Program-made: the position numbers and the translations under genes
Notes under the pieces: model-generated
The model's database searches: none
What the model was told of the DNA's origin: nothing
Seen by the model: only the letters and a program-made list of their open reading frames with translations
Shown here: piece by piece, positions 8,031-16,616 of the stretch
Layout of the letters: every line of letters begins with the position of its first letter
Numbering within the stretch: position 1 is the stretch's first letter
From: RYN-230 sp963717125
GTDB taxonomy: Bacteria; Actinomycetota; Actinomycetes; Streptosporangiales; Streptosporangiaceae
DNA: 64,000 bases
Assembly: GCA_963717125.1 (NCBI GenBank)
Contig: CAVQVG010000013.1
Location: 248,001 to 312,000, forward strand
Direction of reading: 5' to 3'

Positions 8031-8957
8031 TTATGCTCCCGGCCAGCGGACGCCGGTGGCGGCCAGCACGTCGGCCGGGGCGGGCAGGCCGTCCTGCGCG
8101 CCGGGGCGGGTGACCGCGGTGGCGCCCGCGGCACAGGCCAGCCGGACCGCTTCGGCCGGCGCCACCCCCGCCGCGGCCGCTACGGCCAGCGCGGCGACGA
8201 ACGCGTCCCCGGCCCCCACGCTGTCCACGCCGCGCACGGTGAACCCCGGCACGGTGTGCGGGCCGGCCGCCCCGCCCAGCACCGCGCCGGCCGGACCCAG
8301 CGTGATCACCACGTACCGCGGTCCCAGCCCGGCCAGCGCCGCGGCCGCGGACCGGGCGCCGTCCGGGCCGGTGACCGGCTGCCCCAGCACCGCGCCCGCC
8401 TCGGGCGCGTTGACCACCAGCCAGTCCACCCCGGCGGTCAGCAGCGAGCCGGCCTCGGGCGGCACCGGGGCCAGGTTGAGCACCGTCAGCACCCCCGCGG
8501 CGCCGGCCCGGCGCAGCGCCTCCGCCAGCACGGCCACCGGGATCTCCGCGGACAGCACCAGCGCGTCGCCCGGTACGGCCAGCGCCGCGGCCGCCTCGGC
8601 CGGGCCGGCCAGGCCGTTCGCTCCCGGCGCCACGATGATCGAGTTCTCGCCGGCCTGGTCCACGCTGATCAGCGCGAGCCCGGTGCTCACCTGCTCGATG
8701 ACCCGGACCGCGGTGACGTTGACCGCGCCGTCGCGCAGCGCGGCCCGGCAGGCCGCCCCGAAGTGGTCGGCGCCGCAGCAGCCCACCATCCGCACCGCCG
8801 CGCCCAGCCGGGCCGCGGCCAGCGCCTGGTTGGCGCCCTTGCCGCCCGGCTGCAGCCGGGCGGCGGAGCCGAGCACGGTCTCCCCGGGACCGGCCAGCCG
8901 CGGCACATTGACCGATATGTCCATGTTCAGGCTGCCCAGCACCGTCACCCGCGGCAT
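8031..8957 (-). CDS. rbsK: Ribokinase (PfkB-family sugar kinase)
   Basis: 308 residues. It phosphorylates ribose to ribose 5-phosphate with ATP in the cytoplasm. The PfkB fold is shown by GSLNMDISVNVPRLAGPGET near the start, the substrate loop LQPGGKGANQALAAARLG, and the catalytic/anion-hole motif VDSVGAGDAFVAALA around residue 250, where Asp is the catalytic base (the family usually has DTTGAGD). The C-terminal GATAVTRPGAQDGLP is also typical of ribokinase. The ATG has GAGGGGGAG upstream. It stands alone with its own terminator, with no transporter beside it, so it may serve nucleoside or ribose salvage. A related PfkB specificity cannot be excluded. Confidence 0.85.
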   Translation of the reverse strand: MPRVTVLGSLNMDISVNVPRLAGPGETVLGSAARLQPGGKGANQALAAARLGAAVRMVGCCGADHFGAACRAALRDGAVNVTAVRVIEQVSTGLALISVDQAGENSIIVAPGANGLAGPAEAAAALAVPGDALVLSAEIPVAVLAEALRRAGAAGVLTVLNLAPVPPEAGSLLTAGVDWLVVNAPEAGAVLGQPVTGPDGARSAAAALAGLGPRYVVITLGPAGAVLGGAAGPHTVPGFTVRGVDSVGAGDAFVAALAVAAAAGVAPAEAVRLACAAGATAVTRPGAQDGLPAPADVLAATGVRWPGA

Positions 8958-9179
8958 CGGCTCCCCCTCGTCGCACCTGTTTCCATGATCGCGGCCAGAA
9001 CGGGCGTCACGTGGCCATTTCTGGCTACGATCACGCGGCGGTCACCAGGACCGCCCAGCGGCCGGGACGAGTGCGCGCAAATAGGTGGTCCGCGCGCCGC
9101 CGATGGGGCATAACTGAAGCAAATACTGGATACACGGAACGAGTACACCGCCAGGACGCATTACCCGACATCAGGTACG

Positions 9180-11279
9180 GTGGGGAAGATCACCGCTCTG
9201 CTATCCAACGTATCCGTGCGAACCCTCATCCTGGGTATCGATGAGGACGGACGGATCATTCAGCATGACCGTAACGCGCCCGAGATCCTGCCGCTGGACC
9301 CGGATTCCCTGGTCGGGGCGCACCTAGGCGACCTGGTGGCTGACCGGGACACGGCCGAGCCCGCGCTGACCCAGCTGCTCGAAGCGGTCCGGGCCGGCCG
9401 GGAAGCCACCGCGGTGCTGCCCATCAGCACCCGGGAAGGGCACCGGGTGGAGACGGTGGCCAGCGTGCAGCCGATGCTCGGCGGCGGGGACAGCCCGGGC
9501 CTGACCGCGCTGGCCGTGCTGCGCATGCCGCCGACCCGGGCCGAGCGGTTCGTCGACCCCGCGCTGATGCGGCACTCGCTGCTGGATGACACGTTCCGCC
9601 AGATCGGCGCGACGCTGGACCTGGACCAGGTGGCCCGCGGCCTGATCAACATCCTGGTGCCGCACTTCTGCACCGCGGCCGGACTGCTGGTGCTGGAGAG
9701 CATGGCCGCGGGCGACGAGTTCCCGGTCAATCCGCCGGACGGGTCCCAGCTGATGCGCCGCCTCGCGGTGGCGACCGACGACGGCGCCCCCGGCTGGGAC
9801 GCCGCGTTCCCCACCGGTGAGGTGCTGCTGTACCCGCCGGACACGCCGTACGTGGAGTGCATGGACACCGGCAAGCCGGTCCGCATCGCCGCCATGGACA
9901 ACGGCAAGGCGGTCAGCATCGCCGAATCGTGGCTGCGCCTGCCGGTGGCCGCGCTGCTCGCCGACACGTCCATGCTGCTGCTCCCGCTGGCCACCAAGGA
10001 CAGCTCGCTCGGCTTCTTCGTCTGCACCCGCAACGCGGGTTACCGCCCATTCGACGACTACGACTCCGAGATCGGCATGGAGTTCGCCTCCCGTGCCGCG
10101 ATCTTCATAGATAACGCCCGGCAGTACAACCGGGAGCGCACCACCGCGCTGACGTTGCAGCGCAGCTTGCTGCCCACTGGGCTGTCCGCGCCGTCATCGG
10201 TGGACGTCAAGCACCGGTACCTGCCGGGCAGCAAGCTGATCGAGGTCGGCGGGGACTGGTACGAGTCGATCGCGCTGCCCGGGGCCCGGGCCGCCCTGGT
10301 GGTCGGCGACGTGGCCGGGCACGGCGTGCGGGCCGCGGTGACCATGGGCCGGCTGCGCACCGCGATCCACACCCTGGCCACCCTGGAGCTGCCGCCCGAC
10401 GAGTCGCTGGCCCAGCTCAACGAGCTGATGACCTCGCTCGGCGAGCGCGAGCCGCACTTCGCCACCTGCGCCTACGCGCTGTACGACGCGGTCACCGGCA
10501 GCTGCGAGATCGCCTCGGCCGGCCATCTCCCGCCGCTGCTGGTCCGGCCGGACGGCAGCACCGAGTTCCTGGACACCTACCCGGCGCCGCCGCTCGGCGT
10601 GGGTGAGCTGCCCATCGAGAGCCGCACCATCGAGATCGAGGACGGCAGCCTGCTGGTGCTGTACACCGACGGGCTGGTCGAGGACCGGCACCGGGACATC
10701 GACGACGGGCTCAACTTCCTCCGCGAGGTGTTCGAGGGCGGCGCCTGCGAGCGGGAACTCGATGACCTCTGCCGCGCCGCACTGGCCGGGGTGTACGCGC
10801 ACCAGCAGCGGGATGACATCGCGATCCTGATCGCCCGGCTGAGCAAGATTCCGGCCGATCATCACGCCAGCTGGTCGCTGCCGCCCGAGCTGACCTCGGC
10901 GGCCAAGGCCCGGCACCTGATCCGCGAGCCGATGGCCCGGTGGGGGCTCGACGAGCTGATGCCGACCACCGAGCTGCTGGTGTCCGAGCTCGTTACCAAC
11001 GCGATCCGGTACGCCACCGGCGAGGTCACCATCCGGCTGGTGCTGGACGGCTCCCTGGTCTGTGAGGTGCTGGACAACTCCTCGGCGCTGCCCCGGCTGC
11101 GGCACGCGGGCCGCGACGAGGAGTGCGGCCGTGGCCTGGAAGTGGTCAGCCAGCTGGCCCAGCGGTGGGGCGCCCGGCGCACCCGGGACGGCAAGATCGT
11201 CTGGTGCGAGCAGCAGATCCCGGCCAAGCCGGACGACGAGACCTGCGCAGACTTAACCGGGGCCCGCACCGAGCTGTGA
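9180..11279 (+). CDS. PAS-GAF-SpoIIE phosphatase with C-terminal anti-sigma-type kinase domain
   Basis: A 699-residue multidomain regulator. In order: a PAS-like sensor (about 1-115), a GAF domain (about 130-330), a PP2C/SpoIIE phosphatase (about 340-560) with GGDWYE, VGDVAGHG, LYTDGLVED and RDDIAILI, and a HATPase_c domain of the RsbW type (about 570-690) with ELLVSELVTNAIRYA and CGRGLEVV. Such proteins control anti-sigma-factor antagonists: the kinase domain binds or phosphorylates an STAS protein and the phosphatase reverses it. No STAS or sigma gene is adjacent, so partners act in trans. The GTG at 9180 has a poor ribosome site, so the start is uncertain. It diverges from rbsK. Confidence 0.88.
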   Translation: MGKITALLSNVSVRTLILGIDEDGRIIQHDRNAPEILPLDPDSLVGAHLGDLVADRDTAEPALTQLLEAVRAGREATAVLPISTREGHRVETVASVQPMLGGGDSPGLTALAVLRMPPTRAERFVDPALMRHSLLDDTFRQIGATLDLDQVARGLINILVPHFCTAAGLLVLESMAAGDEFPVNPPDGSQLMRRLAVATDDGAPGWDAAFPTGEVLLYPPDTPYVECMDTGKPVRIAAMDNGKAVSIAESWLRLPVAALLADTSMLLLPLATKDSSLGFFVCTRNAGYRPFDDYDSEIGMEFASRAAIFIDNARQYNRERTTALTLQRSLLPTGLSAPSSVDVKHRYLPGSKLIEVGGDWYESIALPGARAALVVGDVAGHGVRAAVTMGRLRTAIHTLATLELPPDESLAQLNELMTSLGEREPHFATCAYALYDAVTGSCEIASAGHLPPLLVRPDGSTEFLDTYPAPPLGVGELPIESRTIEIEDGSLLVLYTDGLVEDRHRDIDDGLNFLREVFEGGACERELDDLCRAALAGVYAHQQRDDIAILIARLSKIPADHHASWSLPPELTSAAKARHLIREPMARWGLDELMPTTELLVSELVTNAIRYATGEVTIRLVLDGSLVCEVLDNSSALPRLRHAGRDEECGRGLEVVSQLAQRWGARRTRDGKIVWCEQQIPAKPDDETCADLTGARTEL

Positions 11280-11284
11280 GCGCC

Positions 11285-11311
11285 GGCGGGGCTGGCCCGG
11301 CCAGCCCCGCC
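11285..11311. terminator. Bidirectional hairpin between convergent genes
   Basis: A perfect 13-bp inverted repeat GGCGGGGCTGGCC (11285-11297 with 11299-11311) in the 40-bp gap between the phosphatase stop (11279) and the ABC ATPase stop (11320). It could serve both strands. Confidence 0.65.
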
Positions 11312-11319
11312 CCAGCCGC

Positions 11320-12012
11320 TCAGGTCGCCGCACCCCGGGTGTCGGCCCGGATGGACAGCTTCCCGTGCTGCATGATGCCGATCCGCTGCGCCCGGCGGGC
11401 CAGCGAGGTGTCGTGGGTGACCAGGACGAGGGTGAGCCCGGCGTCCCGCCAGAGCTGCTCCAGCAGACCCATGATGTCGTCCCGGGTGTCCTCGTCCAGG
11501 TTGCCGGTCGGCTCGTCGGCCAGCAGCACCTTGGGGCTCTTGACCAGGGCCCGCGCGATGGCCACCCGCTGCTGCTGCCCGCCGGACAGCTCGGACGGCA
11601 GGTGCCGCTCCCGCTCGGCCAGGCCGACGCTGGCCAGCGCCTGCCCGGCCCGGGCCGCCCGGTCAGCTGCCCGGATGCCCAGCGGGACGAGGGCGACCTC
11701 CACGTTCTCCCGCGCGCTCAGCGTCGGGATCAGGTTGAAGGTCTGGAAGATGAACCCGATGGATTTGGCCCGGACCCGGGTCACCTGAGCCTCCCGCATG
11801 GCGGCCAGGTCCTGGCCGTCGAAGTCCACCACGCCGGAGGTGGGCCGGTCCAGGCCGCCCAGGATCTGCAGCAGGGTGGTCTTGCCGTGGCCGGTCGGGC
11901 CCTGGATGGCCAGCCACTCCCCGTCCTCGATGACGAGATCCACGCCGGCCAGCGCGTCCACCGTGACCCGGCCTTTCTGGTACCGCTTGGTGACGCCTGT
12001 CAGCTTGTACAT
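11320..12012 (-). CDS. ABC transporter ATP-binding protein (MacB/LolD type)
   Basis: 230 residues from ATG 12012, chosen because GGAGAGGAAA lies just upstream; the frame extends to 12039. Walker A GPTGHGKTT (38-46), Q-loop FIFQTFNLIP, signature LSGGQQQR and Walker B VLLADEPTGNLDED are all present, as is the switch His in LVTHDTSLA. The class (MacB/LolD/FtsE) couples ATP hydrolysis to mechanotransmission rather than uptake. It follows its permease gene on the same strand with a 65-bp spacer and surely forms one transporter with it. Likely roles are export of a peptide or lipid-linked compound or envelope maintenance; the substrate is unknown. Confidence 0.88.
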   Translation of the reverse strand: MYKLTGVTKRYQKGRVTVDALAGVDLVIEDGEWLAIQGPTGHGKTTLLQILGGLDRPTSGVVDFDGQDLAAMREAQVTRVRAKSIGFIFQTFNLIPTLSARENVEVALVPLGIRAADRAARAGQALASVGLAERERHLPSELSGGQQQRVAIARALVKSPKVLLADEPTGNLDEDTRDDIMGLLEQLWRDAGLTLVLVTHDTSLARRAQRIGIMQHGKLSIRADTRGAAT

Positions 12013-12035
12013 GGTTTCCTCTCCGTCGGTCCGGC

Positions 12036-12077
12036 TCACTCGCCCGTGCCCACTCGCCCGTGCTTACTCGACCGTGC
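12036..12077. repeat. Short direct repeats between ABC genes
   Basis: About three degenerate copies of an ACTCGCCCGTGC unit (14-15 bp) fill the spacer between the permease stop and the ATPase leader. They may only be slippage products. Confidence 0.5.
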
Positions 12078-13565
12078 TCACTCAACCCGGGACAATGCCG
12101 CGGCGGGGCGGAGCCGGGCGGCCCGCCAGCCGCCGAAGGAGCCGGCGATGAGGCCGCCGGCGACGGCCAGCACCACGGCCAGGGTCACCGCGCCGATGGT
12201 GACCGGCGCGGTGAGGTGGACGGGCACGGTATGCGCCGCGTTCGCCGCCGACTGGCCGAAGCCGCCGCCGGGGAACCGGCCACCGGCCGTGGGGAACCGG
12301 CCGCCGCCGACCGGCTGCGCCCCGCCCGGGGTGGCCGAGCCGGTGGTCGCGGGGATCGACGCGGACAGCGGCGAGGTGAGCTTCTCGACCAGGGCCGCGC
12401 CCGCGAAGCCCAGCGCCACCCCGGCCACGCCGCCGATGATGCCGATCGTGATGGACTCGCCCATCACCTGGCCGATGATCCGCCGGCCCCGCCAGCCGAG
12501 CGCCTTGAGCGTGCCGAACTCCCGCACCCGGCGGGTCACCGCCGCCATGGTCAGCAGGCTGGCCAGCAGGAACGCGGCCACCAGCACCGCGATCGCGAGC
12601 CACTTGCCGAGGTTGTTGGCCAGGCTGGCCGCGCTGGCCAGCGACCCGGTCACCTCGCTGGCCAGGCTGCTGGACGTGGTCACGGTCGCCTTGGGCAGCA
12701 GGCCGGAGATCTCCTTGGCCACCGCGCCGATGTTCGCCGCGCTGTTCGCCGACACGTAGATCGTGTTGACCTTGCCGGTCAGGCTGGCCAGTTTCTGCGC
12801 CCGGGCCAGCGGGATGAACACGTCGGCGGCGCCGGACCCGGCCGACACGATGCCGACCACCTTGAAGCTGGTCTTGGCCACCGTGACGGTGGACCCGACC
12901 TTCAGCTTCTTCTGCGTCGCGTAGTTGGCGTTGACCACGGCCACGTCGGACGTGGCGTCGCTGGCCGCGAACGTCCGGCCCGCGGTGAGCTTGCCCGAGC
13001 TGAGCGGGCCCAGCGCCCCGTGGTTCAGGTCCACGCCGCTCACCGAGAAGGAACTGGGGGTGAAGCTGCCGTGGAAGCCACCCCCGCCGCCACCCCCGTT
13101 GCCGCCCCCGCCGAAGCCGGTGCTGGGACCGCTGCTGGAGTTGATGGCCGGGATCTTCCCGGTGATGACCACGTCGGTGAGGCTCAGCCCGCCGGCCGCC
13201 GCGGACACGTCGTGCAGCTTCGCGATGCTGGCCACCGACGTGGCGGACAAGGTGCCCAGCCCGGCGCTGGTCAGATTGTCAATGTCGATCTTCGTCCCGG
13301 CGGCGGGCCGCGACCTGCTGCCGACGCGGCCGCGGAATCCGAACGGGCCGGGGGTGAACGAGCCTGCCTTGGGGGTCTGCGTGACGGTCACGTCGGTGCC
13401 CACCCCGTACAGCGAGTGCAGCACGTCGGCCTGTGCGTCCTTGACCCCGGAGGACGCCGCCGTCACGGTGATGACCAGGCCAATTCCCAGGGCCAGGCCA
13501 AGGGCTATGAAAATCGCCTGGCGCATCCGCCGGCGCAATTCGCGCCGCAGATAGGTGAAGAACAT
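12078..13565 (-). CDS. FtsX/MacB-type ABC transporter permease
   Basis: A 495-residue membrane protein: one helix near the N-terminus (about 18-40), a large extracytoplasmic MacB periplasmic-core-like domain (about 45-315), and three C-terminal helices (about 325-350, 375-405, 440-475) with the FtsX motif RRVREFGTLKALGWRGRRIIGQ before TM3. The partner ATPase follows. ATG 13565 has GGAGGAG 5 nt upstream. A poly-Gly stretch (about 150-165) in the outer domain and a Gly/Phe-Pro-rich loop between the last two helices are low-complexity insertions encoded by GC repeats. It probably exports or senses an envelope-associated substrate. Confidence 0.87.
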   Translation of the reverse strand: MFFTYLRRELRRRMRQAIFIALGLALGIGLVITVTAASSGVKDAQADVLHSLYGVGTDVTVTQTPKAGSFTPGPFGFRGRVGSRSRPAAGTKIDIDNLTSAGLGTLSATSVASIAKLHDVSAAAGGLSLTDVVITGKIPAINSSSGPSTGFGGGGNGGGGGGGFHGSFTPSSFSVSGVDLNHGALGPLSSGKLTAGRTFAASDATSDVAVVNANYATQKKLKVGSTVTVAKTSFKVVGIVSAGSGAADVFIPLARAQKLASLTGKVNTIYVSANSAANIGAVAKEISGLLPKATVTTSSSLASEVTGSLASAASLANNLGKWLAIAVLVAAFLLASLLTMAAVTRRVREFGTLKALGWRGRRIIGQVMGESITIGIIGGVAGVALGFAGAALVEKLTSPLSASIPATTGSATPGGAQPVGGGRFPTAGGRFPGGGFGQSAANAAHTVPVHLTAPVTIGAVTLAVVLAVAGGLIAGSFGGWRAARLRPAAALSRVE

Positions 13566-13754
13566 GAAGACTCCTCCGGGAATGCCGCATCAGGCCGACG
13601 GGCTGATCCTGCTGCTGGGAAAGGCGGCGGCGCGCTGGCGCGCCAGGTAACGGCGCACCCGGCGCGGCGATGCGCCAGCTAGATCCTGGCGGTCATTCCT
13701 GAAAGATCCCTGCAGGACTTCTACCGGAAAGCCTTGATCCCGGACTCGGAATGA

Positions 13755-14591
13755 TTACCGGCTGGCGTCGCGGACGTAGAGCCGGAGCCACAGCCCCTGG
13801 ATGTCCCAGCGGTGCACCAGCCGGAAGCCCAGCCCGTCCAGCAGCACGACCGGGCGCGGCGAGGTCCACTCCACTACCCAGATCCGGTGCACCGTGGCCG
13901 CCCGCTGCCGGATCACCTGGGTGGGCGGGTACGTGCCACCCAGCGTGCCGGACTGCGCCGGGGACAGCCCCATGCTGACGTCGCGCAGCCGGACCAGGCC
14001 GTACGGGTAGGCCGCCTCCAGGGTGTGCTCCCCGGTGCCTTTCTGCGGCCCGCTGCGTGAGCTGACGTTGAGCAGCGCGTCGCCGGGCCGGTAGTTCCGG
14101 GACACGATCCGGTCCACCCGGCGGATGTTGATCCCGTGGCCGACCGCGCTGCGCTGGAACGACTGGGTGGGCAGCCCGATCACCAGCAGGGCCACCAGGA
14201 CGGCCGTCCCGGCGTAGCGGCCCAGCGCGACCAGCGCGGGCCCGGCGAGCAGCGCGGCCGCCGGGATGCAGAACACGATGTACCGGAACGTGTACACCGG
14301 ATGGGCCAGCGAGGCGGTGAGCAGGATCACCGGCGGCAGGATCAGCCAGGGCAGGCACAGCGCGAGCAGCCGGCGCGGCCAGCAGCCGCCCAGCGGCCGG
14401 CCGCGGACCACCCGGTAGACCACCCCGGCGGCCACCACGCCCACGATGGACAGCACCAGGGAGGTCCGGCCGATCAGCCGCTGCACGGTCAGCACGTCCT
14501 TGAGACCGGGCGGCTGGATCCAGTGGATCTGGTGCAGCTGGCTGTAGCCAACCACCGCCACCGGGCTCACCGCGACCACGACCGCGGCCAC
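13755..14591 (-). CDS. GT39-type membrane glycosyltransferase, C-terminal half (frame-shifted)
   Basis: 278 residues from the first ATG, but the frame is open well upstream through the two repeat copies to beyond 14760. It continues the protein begun at 15421: a helix LGWLIAVAAVVVAVSPVAVVG, the SQLHQIHWIQPPG loop, several helices (about 40-160) with YTFRYIVFCIPAAALL, and a C-terminal soluble domain with PGDALLNVSSR. This is the ArnT/PMT (GT-C) family, which moves a sugar from a polyprenyl-phosphate donor on the outer membrane face. Read alone it lacks the catalytic N-terminal loop. Either the gene is broken, phase-variable, or a base is wrong in the GC-rich repeat. Confidence 0.7.
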   Translation of the reverse strand: MAAVVVAVSPVAVVGYSQLHQIHWIQPPGLKDVLTVQRLIGRTSLVLSIVGVVAAGVVYRVVRGRPLGGCWPRRLLALCLPWLILPPVILLTASLAHPVYTFRYIVFCIPAAALLAGPALVALGRYAGTAVLVALLVIGLPTQSFQRSAVGHGINIRRVDRIVSRNYRPGDALLNVSSRSGPQKGTGEHTLEAAYPYGLVRLRDVSMGLSPAQSGTLGGTYPPTQVIRQRAATVHRIWVVEWTSPRPVVLLDGLGFRLVHRWDIQGLWLRLYVRDASR

Positions 14592-14605
14592 CGCGATCAG
14601 CCAGC

Positions 14606-15421
14606 CTAGCCACAGGCCCTGCCCCAGCCGCGGCGGCTTGCCGCCGCTCGGCGCGAAGCGGCGATCGGGGGGCTCCGGGGTCGCCCACCCACGTCCGCGG
14701 CGGCTCGCCGCCGCTCGGCGCGAAGCGGCGATCGGGGGGTTCCGGGGGTCGTCCCCCGGGCCAGCAGGGTGACGGCGTGGGCCAGCACGAGCAGCAGGGC
14801 GAACAGGTTGCCGAAGCCGAGCAGGGCCAGGGTCACGCCGTAGCCGCCCAGCCAGCCGCGCCGGCTGGCTGGCCGGCCGGCGTCCACCGCCCGCACCAGG
14901 CAGTAGCTGGCCGTGGCGGCCAGCGCGGCCAGCAGCGCGCCTTCCCTGGCGTCCTGGGCGTACGAGCTGACCGAGGGCAGGATCGCGAACGTCAGCCCGG
15001 CGGCCAGCCCGGCCCAGCCGGACACCAGCCTGCGGCCCAGCAGCGTGATCACATAGGCCGCGGCCGCCATGGCCAGCACCGAGGGCAGCCGGACGATCAG
15101 CTCAGTGCTGCCGCCGGTCAGCCGGACGACCACCCAGATCAGCACGTAGTAGGCACCGTGCACCACGTCCACGTTCCCGAGCATCCGGATGAGCTGCGGG
15201 AAGCTGCGGTGCACCGCGGCCAGGGTGGCCGTCTCGTCCTTGGAGAACGACGGCCCGGAAATCCCGTACAGCCCGGCCAGCAGGGTGGCCGCGGCGGGCA
15301 GCGTCGGCAGCCAGGGCCCGCTCAGCCAAGCGTGCTCGGATGGTTGCGGCGATGCGGTATGGCCGGTACTGCCTGTCCCGCCGCGCCCGTCGATGACGGC
15401 CGGGTGCCCGGAGCCGTGCAA
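14606..15421 (-). CDS. GT39-type membrane glycosyltransferase, N-terminal half (frame-shifted)
   Basis: 271 residues from TTG 15421; the start is uncertain. A Pro/Thr-rich N-terminus precedes a helix PTLPAAATLLAGLYG and the GT-C signature FSKDETATLAA, whose Asp/Glu correspond to the conserved acidic pair of PMT/ArnT loop 1. Further helices run to LLLVLAHAVTLLA (about residue 220). The last 50 residues (Arg/Pro/Ala-rich) are translated from the inserted GC-rich repeats and end in a stop at 14606. The next helices are found in another frame (13755-14591). A full protein would be about 550 residues. It lies 190 bp behind hpnH and could be co-transcribed. Confidence 0.7.
   Translation of the reverse strand: MHGSGHPAVIDGRGGTGSTGHTASPQPSEHAWLSGPWLPTLPAAATLLAGLYGISGPSFSKDETATLAAVHRSFPQLIRMLGNVDVVHGAYYVLIWVVVRLTGGSTELIVRLPSVLAMAAAAYVITLLGRRLVSGWAGLAAGLTFAILPSVSSYAQDAREGALLAALAATASYCLVRAVDAGRPASRRGWLGGYGVTLALLGFGNLFALLLVLAHAVTLLARGTTPGTPRSPLRAERRRAAADVGGRPRSPPIAASRRAAASRRGWGRACG
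14628..14690 (-). repeat. Dispersed double-hairpin repeat, copy 1
   Basis: Minus orientation. It contains the AGCGGCGATCGGGGGG block and a 7-bp hairpin (CGCCGCT / AGCGGCG); the outer GGGG-TCG-CCC block is degenerate. Tandem with copy 2, unit spacing 67 bp, inside the GT39 coding region. Confidence 0.8.
14695..14762 (-). repeat. Dispersed double-hairpin repeat, copy 2
   Basis: Minus orientation, nearly identical to copy 1 over its first 45 bases and with an intact GGGGGTCGTCCCCC block. The 67-bp spacing between copies is not a multiple of three, so duplication or loss shifts the frame. Confidence 0.85.
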
Positions 15422-15438
15422 TGTGCTGTCCCTACCCC

Positions 15439-15478
15439 AGTGCTGTCCGTACCGGGCATCGCGGTGTGCGACAGCACT
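15439..15478. promoter_or_regulatory. 9-bp inverted repeat upstream of the GT39 gene
   Basis: AGTGCTGTC (15439-15447) and GACAGCACT (15470-15478) are exact complements, with another direct GTGCTGTC copy at 15423-15430. They lie in the 190-bp gap between hpnH and the GT39 gene. This could be an operator with three half-sites or the hpnH terminator. Confidence 0.4.
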
Positions 15479-15611
15479 CCGAGGGCCGGAATTCTGATGA
15501 TTTCCTGCACCCTATGCGACCCCGGTGGCCGATTTCCGGCTGTCCTCTTCTCTTACCACTTACCGGGGGAAATTTGGCCGTTACTGGGGGAAACCGAGGA
15601 GCTAGAGTGAC

Positions 15612-16616
15612 TCAGGTGTTCCGCATCGCCCGCAGCGACTCGCGCAGCGAGTTCGTCGTAGCCAGCACGGCCGACGGCTCGTAGCCGCAGTGCGCCATGC
15701 AGTTCGCGCAGCGCGGGTCCTTGCCCCGGCCGTAGGCGTCCCAGTCCGTGGTCTCTATCAGCTCGCGGTACGTCTGCACGTAGCCGTCGGCCATCAGGTA
15801 ACAGGGCTTCTGCCAGCCGAGCAGCGAGTAGGACGGGATGCCCCACGCGGTGCAGGCAAAGTCGGTCTTGCCCTCCAGGAAGTCCAGGAACAGCGGGGTG
15901 TGGTTGAGCCGCCACCGCTTCCGGTTGCCGTGGTCGAACGCCTTGCGGAACAGTTCCCGGGTCTCCGTGACGCCGAGGAAATGCTCCTGGTCCGGCGCCT
16001 TCTCGTAGGCGTAGGCCGGCGAGATCTGCATCTCGTCGATGCCTAGGTCGTCGTTGAGGTAGTTCAGCACGTCGATGACGGTCTGCGGGGTGTCGGTGTT
16101 GAAGACCGTCGTGTTCGTGTTGACCTTGAACCCCCGCGCCTTCGCATCCTTGATCGCCGCGACGGCGTCGTCGAACACGCCTTCCTTGCAGACCGACTCG
16201 TCATGCCGCTCGCGCAGCCCGTCGATGTGGACCACCCAGGCGAAGTACGGCGACGGCTTGAACTTGTCGATCTTCTTCGGCAGGAGCAGCGCGTTGGTGC
16301 ACAGGAAGACGAACTTCTTCCGCTTGAGCAGCTCGGCCACCAGCACGTCGATCTGCGGGTGCATGAGCGGCTCGCCGCCCGCGATGGACACCATGGGGGC
16401 GCCGCACTCGTCGATCGCGGCCAGCGCCTGCTCCACCGGCATCCGCTGCTTGAGCAGGGTGTGCGGCTGCTGGATCTTCCCGCAGCCGGCGCACTTCAGG
16501 TTGCAGGCGAACAGCGGCTCCAGCTCCACCAGCAGCGGGAACTTCTTCTTCCCGGTCACCTTCTGGCGCATCAGGTAAGAGCCGATGCGCAGGCTCTGGC
16601 GCATGGACACGCTCAT
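15612..16616 (-). CDS. hpnH: Adenosyl-hopene transferase HpnH (radical SAM)
   Basis: A 334-residue radical-SAM enzyme that joins the 5'-deoxyadenosyl group to diploptene (hopene), giving adenosylhopane, the first step of extended (C35) hopanoid synthesis. The cluster motif CNLKCAGC (about 38-45) binds the SAM-cleaving 4Fe-4S centre, and IAGGEPLMH follows. A C-terminal Cys set (CYLMADGY..., [14 protein letters not shown]) is the HpnH/SPASM-like region. Its ATG overlaps the stop of the hpnG-ispH gene as ATGA, so translation is coupled. It is the last hopanoid gene of the operon. In Streptomyces the corresponding cluster continues with ispG, dxs and the aminotransferase hpnO, which are absent here. 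Confidence 0.95.
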   Translation of the reverse strand: MSVSMRQSLRIGSYLMRQKVTGKKKFPLLVELEPLFACNLKCAGCGKIQQPHTLLKQRMPVEQALAAIDECGAPMVSIAGGEPLMHPQIDVLVAELLKRKKFVFLCTNALLLPKKIDKFKPSPYFAWVVHIDGLRERHDESVCKEGVFDDAVAAIKDAKARGFKVNTNTTVFNTDTPQTVIDVLNYLNDDLGIDEMQISPAYAYEKAPDQEHFLGVTETRELFRKAFDHGNRKRWRLNHTPLFLDFLEGKTDFACTAWGIPSYSLLGWQKPCYLMADGYVQTYRELIETTDWDAYGRGKDPRCANCMAHCGYEPSAVLATTNSLRESLRAMRNT

